Assembly (NCBI GenBank): GCA_902572345.1
Contig: CACGEW010000001.1
Location: 62,001 to 126,000, forward strand
Source of the DNA: an uncultured Pelagibacteraceae bacterium
GTDB taxonomy: Bacteria > Pseudomonadota > Alphaproteobacteria > Pelagibacterales > Pelagibacteraceae
Length of the DNA: 64,000 bases
Direction: 5' to 3'
Part shown: positions 9,861 to 17,355 of the stretch, piece after piece
Layout of the letters: each line of letters opens with the position of its first letter
Numbering within the stretch: position 1 is the first letter of the stretch
The notes under the pieces: generated by a model
The model's input: only the letters and a program-made list of their open reading frames with translations
What the model was told of the DNA's origin: nothing
Databases searched by the model: none
Program-made: the position numbers and the translations under genes

Positions 9861-9944
9861 GCGGTCGTGCTGAAATTGGTAGACAGGCACGCTTGAGGGG
9901 CGTGTGGGTTTCCCGTGAGAGTTCGAGTCTCTCCGACCGCACCA
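9861..9944 (+). tRNA. tRNA-Leu, anticodon GAG
   Basis: An 84-base type II tRNA including the encoded CCA. The acceptor stem pairs GCGGTCG with CGACCGC, followed by discriminator A and CCA. The anticodon stem CACGC/GCGTG encloses TTGAGGG, giving anticodon GAG at 9895-9897, which reads CUC and CUU leucine codons. A variable arm with GGG/CCC and the T arm GAGAG-TTCGAGT-CTCTC are intact. It lies between the divergent nadA start and a short open frame of 39 codons. Confidence 0.97.
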
Positions 9945-9956
9945 AAAAGCTTATTT

Positions 9957-10076
9957 ATGATTGAATATTTAAAAAAAAATAAACGAATTGTGCTTATAAT
10001 TTTAGTTATAGCTTTTATTGAATTGAGCGGGTATGGGATCTTAGCTTCTCTTTCAAGATTATTAAACGCTCTTTAA
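9957..10076 (+). CDS. possible small membrane protein (39 aa)
   Basis: An ATG-started open frame of 39 codons starting 12 bases after the tRNA-Leu gene. The product has a basic N-terminus (MIEYLKKNKR), a hydrophobic run of about 11 residues (IVLIILVIAFI) and a small, weakly amphipathic tail. This is the layout of many single-span membrane microproteins. It has no clear ribosome binding site and its last 15 bases overlap the 3' end of ygfZ on the other strand. I do not recognise a family. It could be a real gene transcribed with the tRNA or a chance frame; conservation across relatives would decide. Confidence 0.35.
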   Translation: MIEYLKKNKRIVLIILVIAFIELSGYGILASLSRLLNAL

Positions 10077-10943
10077 AATTCTACACTTTTTGTTATTTGC
10101 TAAAAGTTCTTTATTTTCAAATTCTTCAACATTTGGATCAATTACTTTTAACAAACCAAATGGATAAGGTTGTTCAATAAGTATTTTACCTATTTTGGTT
10201 TTATTATAAAAAATTTCCTCCCCTAAATTTAATTTTTCAGTCGAAGAAATAGGCAATAATCTTCTTCTTAATTTTTCTTTTAATTTCATTCTAGCAGTGT
10301 TTTCTTGGCCGATATAGCATCCCTTTTTGAAATCAATCGCATTAAGCTCCTCAAAGTTTGCCTCTAATCCAAATAATTGATCTTTTAAATTTTCAATACC
10401 TTTTATTGGAATTCCTAAAGAATGGGCTTTTGCAAAATATGTATCAGGCTTTATTATCTTTAAGTTTAATTTTTTAATCGTGAGGTGTAATTTTTCTAAT
10501 GATGAGACTATTCTTGCTCCTAAATTATTATTTCGAGGATCTAGAAAAAGAGGGCTACCCCTAAATTCTATTGTATCACCAGTTTTATTTTCATTTTTTT
10601 GTATATCTAAAAATTTTTCTAAGTTAATTAGTCCAATTACATAATTTTTAGAAATATCTATTATTTCAATTTTTGATCTTAATTTATATTTTAATAAGTA
10701 ATTTATAATTTCATTTGTAAATTTATTGTCACAATCTAATAAATAACCATTTTTTGATTGTATCAAAAAAAATTCAAATAAATATTTGCCTTGAGGCGTA
10801 AAAAGAGCTGAAAATATTGAGGCAGATAAACTTACTTTTTCAACATCATTAGTAATGATATTTTGCAGAAAATTTTTGGCATCTTCACCTGATATAAAGA
10901 TTAATCCACGGTCTTCTAACAAAATAATTTGATCTTTTTCCAT
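10062..10943 (-). CDS. ygfZ: YgfZ/GcvT-like folate-binding protein
   Basis: A tetrahydrofolate-binding protein related to GcvT; in E. coli YgfZ helps maintain certain iron-sulfur enzymes and affects tRNA modification. The hallmark KGCYIGQE motif is present near residue 207-214 with its conserved Cys. I chose the ATG at 10943 (293 residues); a TTG three codons upstream is also in frame, but the family normally begins near this point. The ATG lies only 38 bases from the divergent pyrC start, leaving almost no leader. The conserved N-terminal FISGEDAKNFLQNIITND segment marks the family well. Confidence 0.9.
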   Translation of the reverse strand: MEKDQIILLEDRGLIFISGEDAKNFLQNIITNDVEKVSLSASIFSALFTPQGKYLFEFFLIQSKNGYLLDCDNKFTNEIINYLLKYKLRSKIEIIDISKNYVIGLINLEKFLDIQKNENKTGDTIEFRGSPLFLDPRNNNLGARIVSSLEKLHLTIKKLNLKIIKPDTYFAKAHSLGIPIKGIENLKDQLFGLEANFEELNAIDFKKGCYIGQENTARMKLKEKLRRRLLPISSTEKLNLGEEIFYNKTKIGKILIEQPYPFGLLKVIDPNVEEFENKELLANNKKCRILKSV

Positions 10944-10961
10944 ATTTGTCAATATATACTG

Positions 10962-10967
10962 TATAAT
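10962..10967 (+). promoter_or_regulatory. candidate -10 element for pyrC in a 38-base divergent spacer
   Basis: A perfect TATAAT lies 14 bases before the pyrC ATG. Transcription from it would leave a leader of only about eight bases, which suggests a leaderless or nearly leaderless mRNA. No convincing -35 is seen. The opposite gene ygfZ starts 18 bases upstream of this hexamer, so the two divergent promoters must overlap. Confidence 0.35.
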
Positions 10968-10981
10968 ATATTTTTTAAATC

Positions 10982-12295
10982 ATGTCTGATAATTTTAGTC
11001 TCATTATAAAAAATGGTTCTTGTTACATAGATGGCAAGCTCACAAAAACAGATATTGGTTTATCAGGTAACAAAATTAAAAAGATTGGAAAAATCGAACT
11101 TAACAGCTCTAAAGTTTATGATGCTACAGATAAAGTTGTTTTGCCAGGTATCATCGATACTCAAGTTCACTTTAGAGAGCCAGGATCAACTGATTCAGAA
11201 GATTTAGAAAGTGGTAGTAGAGCCGCAGTGTTAGGCGGTGTAACCGCTTTATTTGAAATGCCCAATACTAGCCCTCCTACATCTAATTTGGTTGAGTTTG
11301 ATAAAAAGTTACAAGCAGCTAAAAATAGAATGCATAGTAATTATGCTTTTTATTTTGGAGCAACACCTGACAACACTAATCAACTTGCTCAACTAAAAAA
11401 TGTTGAAGGATGTTGTGGTGTTAAATTATTTGCGGGCTCATCAACAGGGAACTTATTAGTAGACAAAGAGGCTGATATCGAAAAAGTAATTTCCAGTAGC
11501 GATAGAATCGTTTCTATTCACTCTGAAGATGAAGATATTATCAAACTAAGAAAAAAATTTATTAGAAAAGGAGACGTTCATTCACACGCTGATTGGAGAA
11601 ATGTAGAAGTAGCAATGTCATCTACTCGAAGAGTAGTTAAAATTGCAGAGCGATATAATAAAAAAATTCACGTTCTTCATGTTACAACCAGAGAAGAAGT
11701 AGATTTTTTAGCCATGCACAAAAAAAATGTTACTTTCGAAACTACACCCCAACATTTAACTATGTACGCACCGGATTGTTATGACAAACTTGGAACTTAT
11801 GCTCAAATGAACCCTCCACTTAGAACTAAAGAACATTATGACCGCCTTTGGGTGGCAATTAAAAATAATATTGTAGATGTACTAGGTTCTGATCATGCTC
11901 CGCATTTAAAAAAGAACAAAGATAAAGAATACCCAAATACACCTTCTGGTATGCCTGGAGTTCAGACTATTTTTCCAGTGATGCTAGACCATGTAAACAA
12001 TGGAAAACTCTCTCTACAGCAATTGATTAATTTGATGTGTGAAAATCCTTGTAAAATTTTTGGGATTAAAAACAAAGGTTATTTAAAAGAGGGTTTTGAC
12101 GCTGATTTAACTATTGCTGACATGAATAAAGAAGTGACAATAAAAAATGAGATGATAGCAAGCAAATGTGGCTGGACACCTTTTAATAATTATAAGGTAA
12201 AAGGTTTTCCCGTAGGGACAATTGTAAATGGTCATTTAGTAATGTCTGATGGTAAAGTGGTTGAGGAGTCTAAAGGAACACCACTAAAGTTTTAA
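10982..12295 (+). CDS. pyrC: dihydroorotase (class I type)
   Basis: An amidohydrolase closing carbamoyl aspartate to dihydroorotate in pyrimidine synthesis. 437 residues. Family marks are LPGIIDTQVHFREPG (about 54-68), GVKLFAGSSTG with the Lys expected to be carboxylated, HSEDE, IHVLHVTT, and GSDHAPH containing the catalytic Asp. Oddly the first His of the usual HxH metal pair is Gln (Q61, V62, H63). I believe this QVH variant also occurs in other alphaproteobacterial PyrC, but it means that metal binding may differ from the textbook enzyme. A related hydantoinase/allantoinase role is less likely. The 3' end overlaps prpE by 12 bases. Confidence 0.88.
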   Translation: MSDNFSLIIKNGSCYIDGKLTKTDIGLSGNKIKKIGKIELNSSKVYDATDKVVLPGIIDTQVHFREPGSTDSEDLESGSRAAVLGGVTALFEMPNTSPPTSNLVEFDKKLQAAKNRMHSNYAFYFGATPDNTNQLAQLKNVEGCCGVKLFAGSSTGNLLVDKEADIEKVISSSDRIVSIHSEDEDIIKLRKKFIRKGDVHSHADWRNVEVAMSSTRRVVKIAERYNKKIHVLHVTTREEVDFLAMHKKNVTFETTPQHLTMYAPDCYDKLGTYAQMNPPLRTKEHYDRLWVAIKNNIVDVLGSDHAPHLKKNKDKEYPNTPSGMPGVQTIFPVMLDHVNNGKLSLQQLINLMCENPCKIFGIKNKGYLKEGFDADLTIADMNKEVTIKNEMIASKCGWTPFNNYKVKGFPVGTIVNGHLVMSDGKVVEESKGTPLKF

Positions 12296-14182
12296 AATTT
12301 TATTCTCAACCAAGTCTGCTTTTATTTCATCTAGAATAGCAGGATCATCTATTGTGGCTGGCATTTTATAAGGTTCGTTATCAGCTATTTTTCTTACTGT
12401 CCCTCTTAAAACTTTTCCTGATCTAGTTTTAGGTAATCTTTTTACAACAATAGCTATTTTAAATGCTGCAACAGGACCAACTTTTTCTCTAACCATTTTT
12501 ATACATTCGTTAATTATATCTTTTTTGTCTTTTGTGACCCCAGCTTTTAAAGCAAGTAAGCCAATAGGAAGTTGTCCTTTTAATTTATCAGCAATACCAA
12601 TGACGGCACATTCAGCAACATCATTATGTTCGGCTAATACTTCTTCTATTGCTCCGGTTGATAATCTATGACCTGCCACATTGATAATGTCATCAGTTCT
12701 AGACATGATCCACACGTAACCGTCTTCGTCAATATGTCCAGCGTCATAAGTTTGATAATAACCAGGGTAAGTGGACATGTAGTTATCTTTATATCTTTTA
12801 TCAGCACCCCAAAGTGTAGGAAAGGTTCCTGGAGGAAGTGGTAGTTTAACAACTATGTCTCCCATTTTTCCAGGTCCAACCTCTTTTCCATCTGAATTTA
12901 AAACTTTTAAATCATAACCTGGAACAGGTTTGAAAGCAGATCCATATTTAACTGGAAAAGACTCAATTCCAGTACAATCAGAAGTAATCGCCCAACTTGT
13001 TTCTGTTTGCCACCAATGATCTATCACAGGTGAATTAGATAATTTTTCAAACCATTTAATTGTATCAGGATCAGCCCGCTCACCTGCTAAAAATAATTTA
13101 TCAAATTTACTTAGATCATATTTTTTAAAAAACTCACCATTAGGATCCTCTTTTTTAATTGCTCTAATTGCTGTAGGGGCTGTGAAAAGAGATTTTACCT
13201 TGTGCTCTGATATTATCCTCCAAAAAACTCCAGCATCAGGAGTGCCAACTGGTTTTCCCTCAAAAAGAACTGTGGTACAGCCGTAAAATAACGGAGCATA
13301 TACGATGTAAGAGTGTCCAACTATCCAACCAATATCACTTGCAGACCACCATACGTCGTCTTGATTGATGTTATAAATATTTTTCATTGTCCATTTCAAA
13401 GCAACGATATGCCCACCGATATCTCTCACAATTCCTTTTGGTAAACCCGTTGTTCCGGAAGTATAAAGTATATAAGCGTATTCATTAGCGTTCATTTTCT
13501 CACACTCTGCAGGTTTTGCATTTTTATGAGCGTCTTCCCAAGTAATATCTATTTTAGAATCAAGCTCTGCTTTATCTTTTTCTCTTTGGAAAATTATACA
13601 TTTGTCTGGTTTATGATTTGCAAGCTCTAAAGCTTTGTTTACTAATGGTTTGTAGTGAACAGTTCTACCAGGTTCATAACCACATGAAGCTGTAACTAAA
13701 AGTTTTGCCTTAGAGTCATCAATTCTACTTGCAAGTTCGTTTGCAGCAAACCCACCAAAGACAACAGAATGAACCGCTCCAATTCTTCCACACGCAAGCA
13801 TAGCAATCACTGCCTCAGGTATCATTGGCATATAAATAATTACTCTGTCACCTTTGTTAACACCCTGATTTTTTAATGCTCCTGCGAACAAAGCAACCTT
13901 ATCTCTTAATTCATTGTATGTTATATTTTTTTTTGTTCCTGTAATTGGGCTATCGTAGATAATTGCGAGTTTATTACCTCTTCCTTCATCGACGTGAAGA
14001 TCTAAAGCATTGTAACAAGTATTTGTCACACCGTCCTCAAACCATTTATAAAATGGAGGTTTATCTGAATTTAAAATTTTTGTTGGTTTTTTATACCAAA
14101 AAATGTTTTCAGAGATATTTTTCCAAAAATCTTCTCTATTTAGAATAGATTTTTGATAAATATCTTTATATTTTTGATTCAA
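12284..14182 (-). CDS. prpE: acyl-CoA synthetase, propionyl-CoA synthetase type
   Basis: An AMP-forming acyl-CoA ligase of 632 residues. Visible motifs are the P-loop-like YILYTSGTTGLPKG (about 233-246), the adenylate-binding WWQTETSW segment, and the C-terminal RSGKVLRG containing the catalytic Lys. The N-terminal region and overall length resemble PrpE rather than Acs, so propionate (or another short acid) is the likely substrate; acetate cannot be excluded. The start codon is TTG, supported by a strong Shine-Dalgarno sequence GGGAGGAA five bases upstream (14187-14194 on this strand's complement). It diverges from proteorhodopsin. Confidence 0.88.
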   Translation of the reverse strand: MNQKYKDIYQKSILNREDFWKNISENIFWYKKPTKILNSDKPPFYKWFEDGVTNTCYNALDLHVDEGRGNKLAIIYDSPITGTKKNITYNELRDKVALFAGALKNQGVNKGDRVIIYMPMIPEAVIAMLACGRIGAVHSVVFGGFAANELASRIDDSKAKLLVTASCGYEPGRTVHYKPLVNKALELANHKPDKCIIFQREKDKAELDSKIDITWEDAHKNAKPAECEKMNANEYAYILYTSGTTGLPKGIVRDIGGHIVALKWTMKNIYNINQDDVWWSASDIGWIVGHSYIVYAPLFYGCTTVLFEGKPVGTPDAGVFWRIISEHKVKSLFTAPTAIRAIKKEDPNGEFFKKYDLSKFDKLFLAGERADPDTIKWFEKLSNSPVIDHWWQTETSWAITSDCTGIESFPVKYGSAFKPVPGYDLKVLNSDGKEVGPGKMGDIVVKLPLPPGTFPTLWGADKRYKDNYMSTYPGYYQTYDAGHIDEDGYVWIMSRTDDIINVAGHRLSTGAIEEVLAEHNDVAECAVIGIADKLKGQLPIGLLALKAGVTKDKKDIINECIKMVREKVGPVAAFKIAIVVKRLPKTRSGKVLRGTVRKIADNEPYKMPATIDDPAILDEIKADLVENKILKL

Positions 14183-14186
14183 TTTA

Positions 14187-14194
14187 TTCCTCCC
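14187..14194 (-). promoter_or_regulatory. strong ribosome binding site deciding a TTG start
   Basis: On the minus strand the sequence GGGAGGAA is followed by TAAA and then TTG. It is a near-perfect anti-16S match and fixes the TTG at 14182 as the prpE start, since no in-frame ATG is nearby. Most genes in this window lack such a clear site. Confidence 0.7.
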
Positions 14195-14362
14195 TAAAAA
14201 CTGTATTATTTAGAGATTATTCCACAAATATCCCCAAAAAAAAATAAAAAAACCAATAAAAATGCGGTTTTTTGAGCAAAAAAACACTTCACTGTAACTT
14301 CGTTTTTGACTATGTTCCCTCCAATTGCTTGGAAGCGGTTAATTTAATCGTTTGTCTGAGCG

Positions 14363-14376
14363 GTTTATATATAAAC
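14363..14376. promoter_or_regulatory. 14-bp perfect palindrome upstream of proteorhodopsin
   Basis: GTTTATATATAAAC is its own reverse complement. It lies 34-47 bases before the proteorhodopsin ATG and contains the best -10-like hexamers (TATATA). Just upstream, the heptamer AGCGGTT occurs twice as direct repeats at 14334-14340 and 14359-14365. Together these look like a promoter core with operator sites. The rest of the 228-base gap (14183-14410) holds only a weak A-rich/T-rich inverted repeat (14247-14273). Confidence 0.4.
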
Positions 14377-14397
14377 TAAATAGAAAACTAAACAAAC

Positions 14398-14406
14398 GAG
14401 GGAGGT
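14398..14406 (+). promoter_or_regulatory. strong ribosome binding site of proteorhodopsin
   Basis: GAGGGAGGT ends four bases before the ATG at 14411. It is one of the two strongest Shine-Dalgarno sequences in the window and points to high translation of the rhodopsin. Confidence 0.75.
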
Positions 14407-14410
14407 TTTC

Positions 14411-15181
14411 ATGAAAAAATTAGGTCTTATAGCTTTAGCGACTGTTGCCTTTTTAGGTATTACTAGTTCAGCTAATGCTGCGACTGCCATGTTAGAAGTC
14501 AATGATTTCGTAGGAATTTCATTTTGGCTTGTATCTATGGGCATGATCGCAACTACAGTATTCTTTTTTGCAGAAAGAAACACGGTAGCTGCATCATGGA
14601 GAACATCTTTAACTGTAGCTGGACTTGTAACTGGTGTTGCATTTGTTCATTACATGTACATGAGAGAAGTTTGGGTGACTACAGGTGATACACCAACAGT
14701 ATACAGATATATTGACTGGTTAATCACAGTGCCACTTCAAATGATCGAATTCTATCTAATCTTGGCAGCTGTAAGAAAAGTGCCAACTTCTATATTCTGG
14801 AAGCTATTAATTGGTTCATTAGTAATGTTAATCGGTGGATACTTAGGTGAAGCTGGTTATATTCAACCATTTGTAGGTTTCGTAATTGGAATGGCTGGAT
14901 GGATTTACATCTTGTTTGAAATATTCTCAGGTGAAGCTGGAACTTTAGCAGCAAAAGCTGGTAACAAAGCTATGTCTACTGCTTTCAGTGCAATGAGAAT
15001 AATTGTAACGATTGGTTGGGCTATATATCCTTTAGGATATATTTTCGGTTACCTAACTGGTGGTGTTGATGCAAATTCTTTAAACATCATTTACAATTTA
15101 GCTGACTTTGTTAACAAGATCGCTTTCGGTCTAGTTATCTGGGCAGCAGCAATGCAAAATACAAGATTAGCATCTAGATAA
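14411..15181 (+). CDS. proteorhodopsin, blue-absorbing type
   Basis: A retinal-binding light-driven proton pump with seven membrane helices, 256 residues including a cleavable signal peptide of about 23 residues ending in ANA. Key residues are all present: H80 (partner of the counterion), D102 (proton acceptor, in YRYIDW), E113 (proton donor) and K236 (retinal Schiff base, in ADFVNKIAF). They correspond to H75, D97, E108 and K231 of the reference green protein. Position 110, equal to 105 of the reference, is Gln, which tunes absorption to blue light. The gene has a strong ribosome binding site and its own terminator. No retinal synthesis gene is in this window. Codon use looks less AT-extreme than in the neighbours, consistent with high expression. 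Confidence 0.98.
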   Translation: MKKLGLIALATVAFLGITSSANAATAMLEVNDFVGISFWLVSMGMIATTVFFFAERNTVAASWRTSLTVAGLVTGVAFVHYMYMREVWVTTGDTPTVYRYIDWLITVPLQMIEFYLILAAVRKVPTSIFWKLLIGSLVMLIGGYLGEAGYIQPFVGFVIGMAGWIYILFEIFSGEAGTLAAKAGNKAMSTAFSAMRIIVTIGWAIYPLGYIFGYLTGGVDANSLNIIYNLADFVNKIAFGLVIWAAAMQNTRLASR

Positions 15182-15200
15182 TAGATATTAATTTATAAAA

Positions 15201-15240
15201 AAAAGGGCAGGTACGTTTTGCGTACTTGCCCTTTTTCTTT
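15201..15240 (+). terminator. rho-independent terminator after proteorhodopsin
   Basis: A hairpin pairs GGGCAGGTACG with CGTACTTGCCC (one G-U pair) around a TTTTG loop, followed by TTTTTCTTT and preceded by an A run, so it could work on both strands. It starts 20 bases after the rhodopsin stop and separates this highly expressed gene from the ferredoxin group. Confidence 0.9.
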
Positions 15241-15260
15241 AGATACTTATATTCTTACTA

Positions 15261-15395
15261 ATGGAAATATCAAAACCTTATAAAGGAAAAGGAAAACGAA
15301 AAATTAAAAAGATGCCTTTCACAGTTAAAGGGTACATTTTATATTATGCTTTTTTTTGGGTAATTATAATTTCAATTTACTTGGCCTATTATTAA
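15261..15395 (+). CDS. small membrane protein upstream of ferredoxin (44 aa)
   Basis: An ATG-started frame of 44 codons between the proteorhodopsin terminator and the ferredoxin gene, whose ATG begins three bases after its stop. The product has a strongly basic N-terminal half (KGKGKRKIKK) and one hydrophobic span of about 20 residues ending in LAYY, so it should be a single-pass membrane protein with its positive end in the cytoplasm. I do not recognise a family. The tight spacing to fdx argues that it is a real member of that operon. No clear ribosome binding site is seen. It could anchor or regulate the redox proteins, but that is only inference. Confidence 0.55.
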   Translation: MEISKPYKGKGKRKIKKMPFTVKGYILYYAFFWVIIISIYLAYY

Positions 15396-15398
15396 TTT

Positions 15399-15719
15399 AT
15401 GGCAAAAATAACTTATAAGGATAATCAAGGGAACTCCAAAACTATAGAGGTAGAGAAAGGCCTTTCCGTAATGGAGGGAGCGATCCAAAACGATATCCCA
15501 GGTATTGACGCTGATTGTGGCGGAGCTATGGCTTGTGCAACTTGCCATGTTTATGTCGAAGAAAACTGGTTTAATAAATTATCAAAAGCAGAAGACGCAG
15601 AAGTAGATATGATTGATATGGCTTATGAACCAAAAAAAAATAGTAGATTGAGCTGTCAAATAATTGTAAGCGATGAATTAGACGGTTTAGAGGTTACGAC
15701 ACCAGAAAAGCAATCTTAA
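15399..15719 (+). CDS. fdx: [2Fe-2S] ferredoxin, adrenodoxin type
   Basis: A small electron carrier of 106 residues. Cluster ligands fit C40, C46, C49 (DADCGGAMACATC) and C86 (RLSCQI), the C-x5-C-x2-C...C spacing of adrenodoxin/putidaredoxin-like ferredoxins. The segment following the cluster loop (HVYVEENW) is also typical. Its stop overlaps the reductase start by one base (TAATG), so the ferredoxin and reductase are made as a pair. Ferredoxin next to proteorhodopsin is known in SAR11 genomes. Confidence 0.95.
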   Translation: MAKITYKDNQGNSKTIEVEKGLSVMEGAIQNDIPGIDADCGGAMACATCHVYVEENWFNKLSKAEDAEVDMIDMAYEPKKNSRLSCQIIVSDELDGLEVTTPEKQS

Positions 15720-16732
15720 TGAAAAAAACAGATGTAATTATAATTGGGGCTGGACCAGTCGGTCTTTTTGCTGTTCATCAATTAGGTATAAAAGGTCTTA
15801 AAGCTGTTGTCATAGATAATCTAGATAAAGCAGGTGGGCAATGTATTGAATTGTATCCAGATAAACCAATCTATGATATCCCTGCAGTGCCCGAGTGCAC
15901 TGGTGAGGAGCTTACTAAAAGATTGCTAGAACAAATAAAACCTTTCAAAACAGAATTACATCTTAATGAAAGAGTTGAAGAAGTTTATCCTGAAAAAGAG
16001 AATTGGATTGTTAAAACAAATAACAAAAAAGAGTTTATAGCTCCCAACATAATAATTGCCGGCGGAGTAGGTTCCTTCGAACCTAGAAAAATTTCTTTAA
16101 AGGAATGCGAAAAATTTGAGGGTAAATCTGTATTTTATGCTGTCAGAAATAAAGATAATTTTAAAAATAAGAATATTTCAATTTTTGGAGGTGGTGACTC
16201 AGCTCTAGATTGGGCTTTAGAACTTTCAAAATTTTCAAAAATAACATTAATTCACAGAAGAGATGAATTTAGAGGTGCACAACATACATTATCAGAAATA
16301 AGAAAATTAGAACAAGAGGGAAAGGTTTCTATAAAAACTCCTTGCCAAATAGACTCTTTAGAAAGCGAAAAAGAATTAAAATCAATAACTATTAAATATG
16401 ATGATGGAAAAACCGAAAAAATTCCTACTGATGTTATTCTTGGTTTTTTTGGGTTAATTATGAAACTAGGACCAATAGCGGAATGGGGATTGAATATGGA
16501 TAAAAAAACTATTGAGGTAAATCCCGAAAATTTTGAAACTAATAAAAAAGGAATATTTGCTGCTGGTGATATTTGTAGTTATCCAGGTAAATTAAAATTA
16601 ATTTTATCGGGATTTCACGAAGTAGCTCTTGCCTCTGTTGAATGCTTTAAAAGAGCGAGACCTAATGAAAAATATAGATTTGAATTCACTACATCATCTA
16701 AAACTATTCAAGATAGACTAGGAAAAAAGTGA
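15719..16732 (+). CDS. ferredoxin--NADP+ reductase, thioredoxin-reductase-like
   Basis: A flavoprotein of 337 residues with FAD-binding GAGPVG (10-15) and NAD(P)-binding GGGDSA (157-162), followed by HRRDEFR (179-185), whose arginines fit the NADP phosphate. The redox CxxC of thioredoxin reductase is absent, which points to the YumC-like type of ferredoxin-NADP reductase. The GGQCIELYPDKPIYDIP segment (39-55) is characteristic. The neighbouring ferredoxin is the obvious partner. The last four bases overlap the GTG start of the GST gene. Confidence 0.92.
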   Translation: MKKTDVIIIGAGPVGLFAVHQLGIKGLKAVVIDNLDKAGGQCIELYPDKPIYDIPAVPECTGEELTKRLLEQIKPFKTELHLNERVEEVYPEKENWIVKTNNKKEFIAPNIIIAGGVGSFEPRKISLKECEKFEGKSVFYAVRNKDNFKNKNISIFGGGDSALDWALELSKFSKITLIHRRDEFRGAQHTLSEIRKLEQEGKVSIKTPCQIDSLESEKELKSITIKYDDGKTEKIPTDVILGFFGLIMKLGPIAEWGLNMDKKTIEVNPENFETNKKGIFAAGDICSYPGKLKLILSGFHEVALASVECFKRARPNEKYRFEFTTSSKTIQDRLGKK

Positions 16733-17355
16733 TAGAATTGCTTACTGCCGATACCCCTAACGGTAAGAAAATTTCAATTATGTTAGAGGAGATAAAATTT
16801 GATTATAAAATCACAAAGATAAACATTTTAAAAGATGAACAGTTTAAACCAGAGTTTAAAAAATTAAGTCCTTTTAGTAAAATTCCAGTAATTATTGATC
16901 ACGATGCAAAAATAAATTTGTTTGAGTCTGGAGCAATATTAATTTATTTGGGAGAAAAAAGTGGAAAGTTTTACGATGAAAATCAAAGAACAACAATCAA
17001 TCAATGGTTAATGGGCCAAATGGCTTATGTTGGTCCCATGTTAGGTCAACATCATCAATTTCACCACTATAACCCGGGAAAAAGTGAGTTTGGTGAAAAT
17101 AGATATTTCAAAATATCTGAAAGAATTTACAAAGAACTTGATGACAGGTTGTCTAAATCTAAATTTTTAGCAGGAGAAGATTATACAATAGCTGATATAG
17201 CTACTTTTCCTTGGATCGCACGTCATGAGTGGCATGATATTGGTTTAAAAAAATTTAAAGGCTTAGAGAGGTGGTACAAAGAAATTTCTAATAGGGAGTG
17301 TGTTCAGAAAGGTTATGATCTTTTTAATAAAGGCGAAAAAATTCCTGAAGTCTAA
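16729..17355 (+). CDS. glutathione S-transferase family protein (YfcG/YghU-like)
   Basis: 208 residues with an N-terminal thioredoxin fold (TADTPNGKK at 6-14 in place of a Tyr/Ser/Cys active site) and an all-helical C-terminal domain. The TPNG active region and QMAYVGPMLGQHHQFHHY stretch resemble the bacterial Nu class, whose members act as glutathione-dependent disulfide reductases. The start is GTG in a GTGA overlap with the reductase stop, so the gene is the last of the ferredoxin operon. Substrate unknown. It meets dksA tail to tail in a four-base CTAA shared stop. Confidence 0.87.
   Translation: MIELLTADTPNGKKISIMLEEIKFDYKITKINILKDEQFKPEFKKLSPFSKIPVIIDHDAKINLFESGAILIYLGEKSGKFYDENQRTTINQWLMGQMAYVGPMLGQHHQFHHYNPGKSEFGENRYFKISERIYKELDDRLSKSKFLAGEDYTIADIATFPWIARHEWHDIGLKKFKGLERWYKEISNRECVQKGYDLFNKGEKIPEV

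Noticed and set aside
14306..14334. TTGACT as a -35 element for proteorhodopsin
   Set aside because: No -10-like hexamer 16-18 bases downstream (TTGGAA there), and it is far from the palindrome region.
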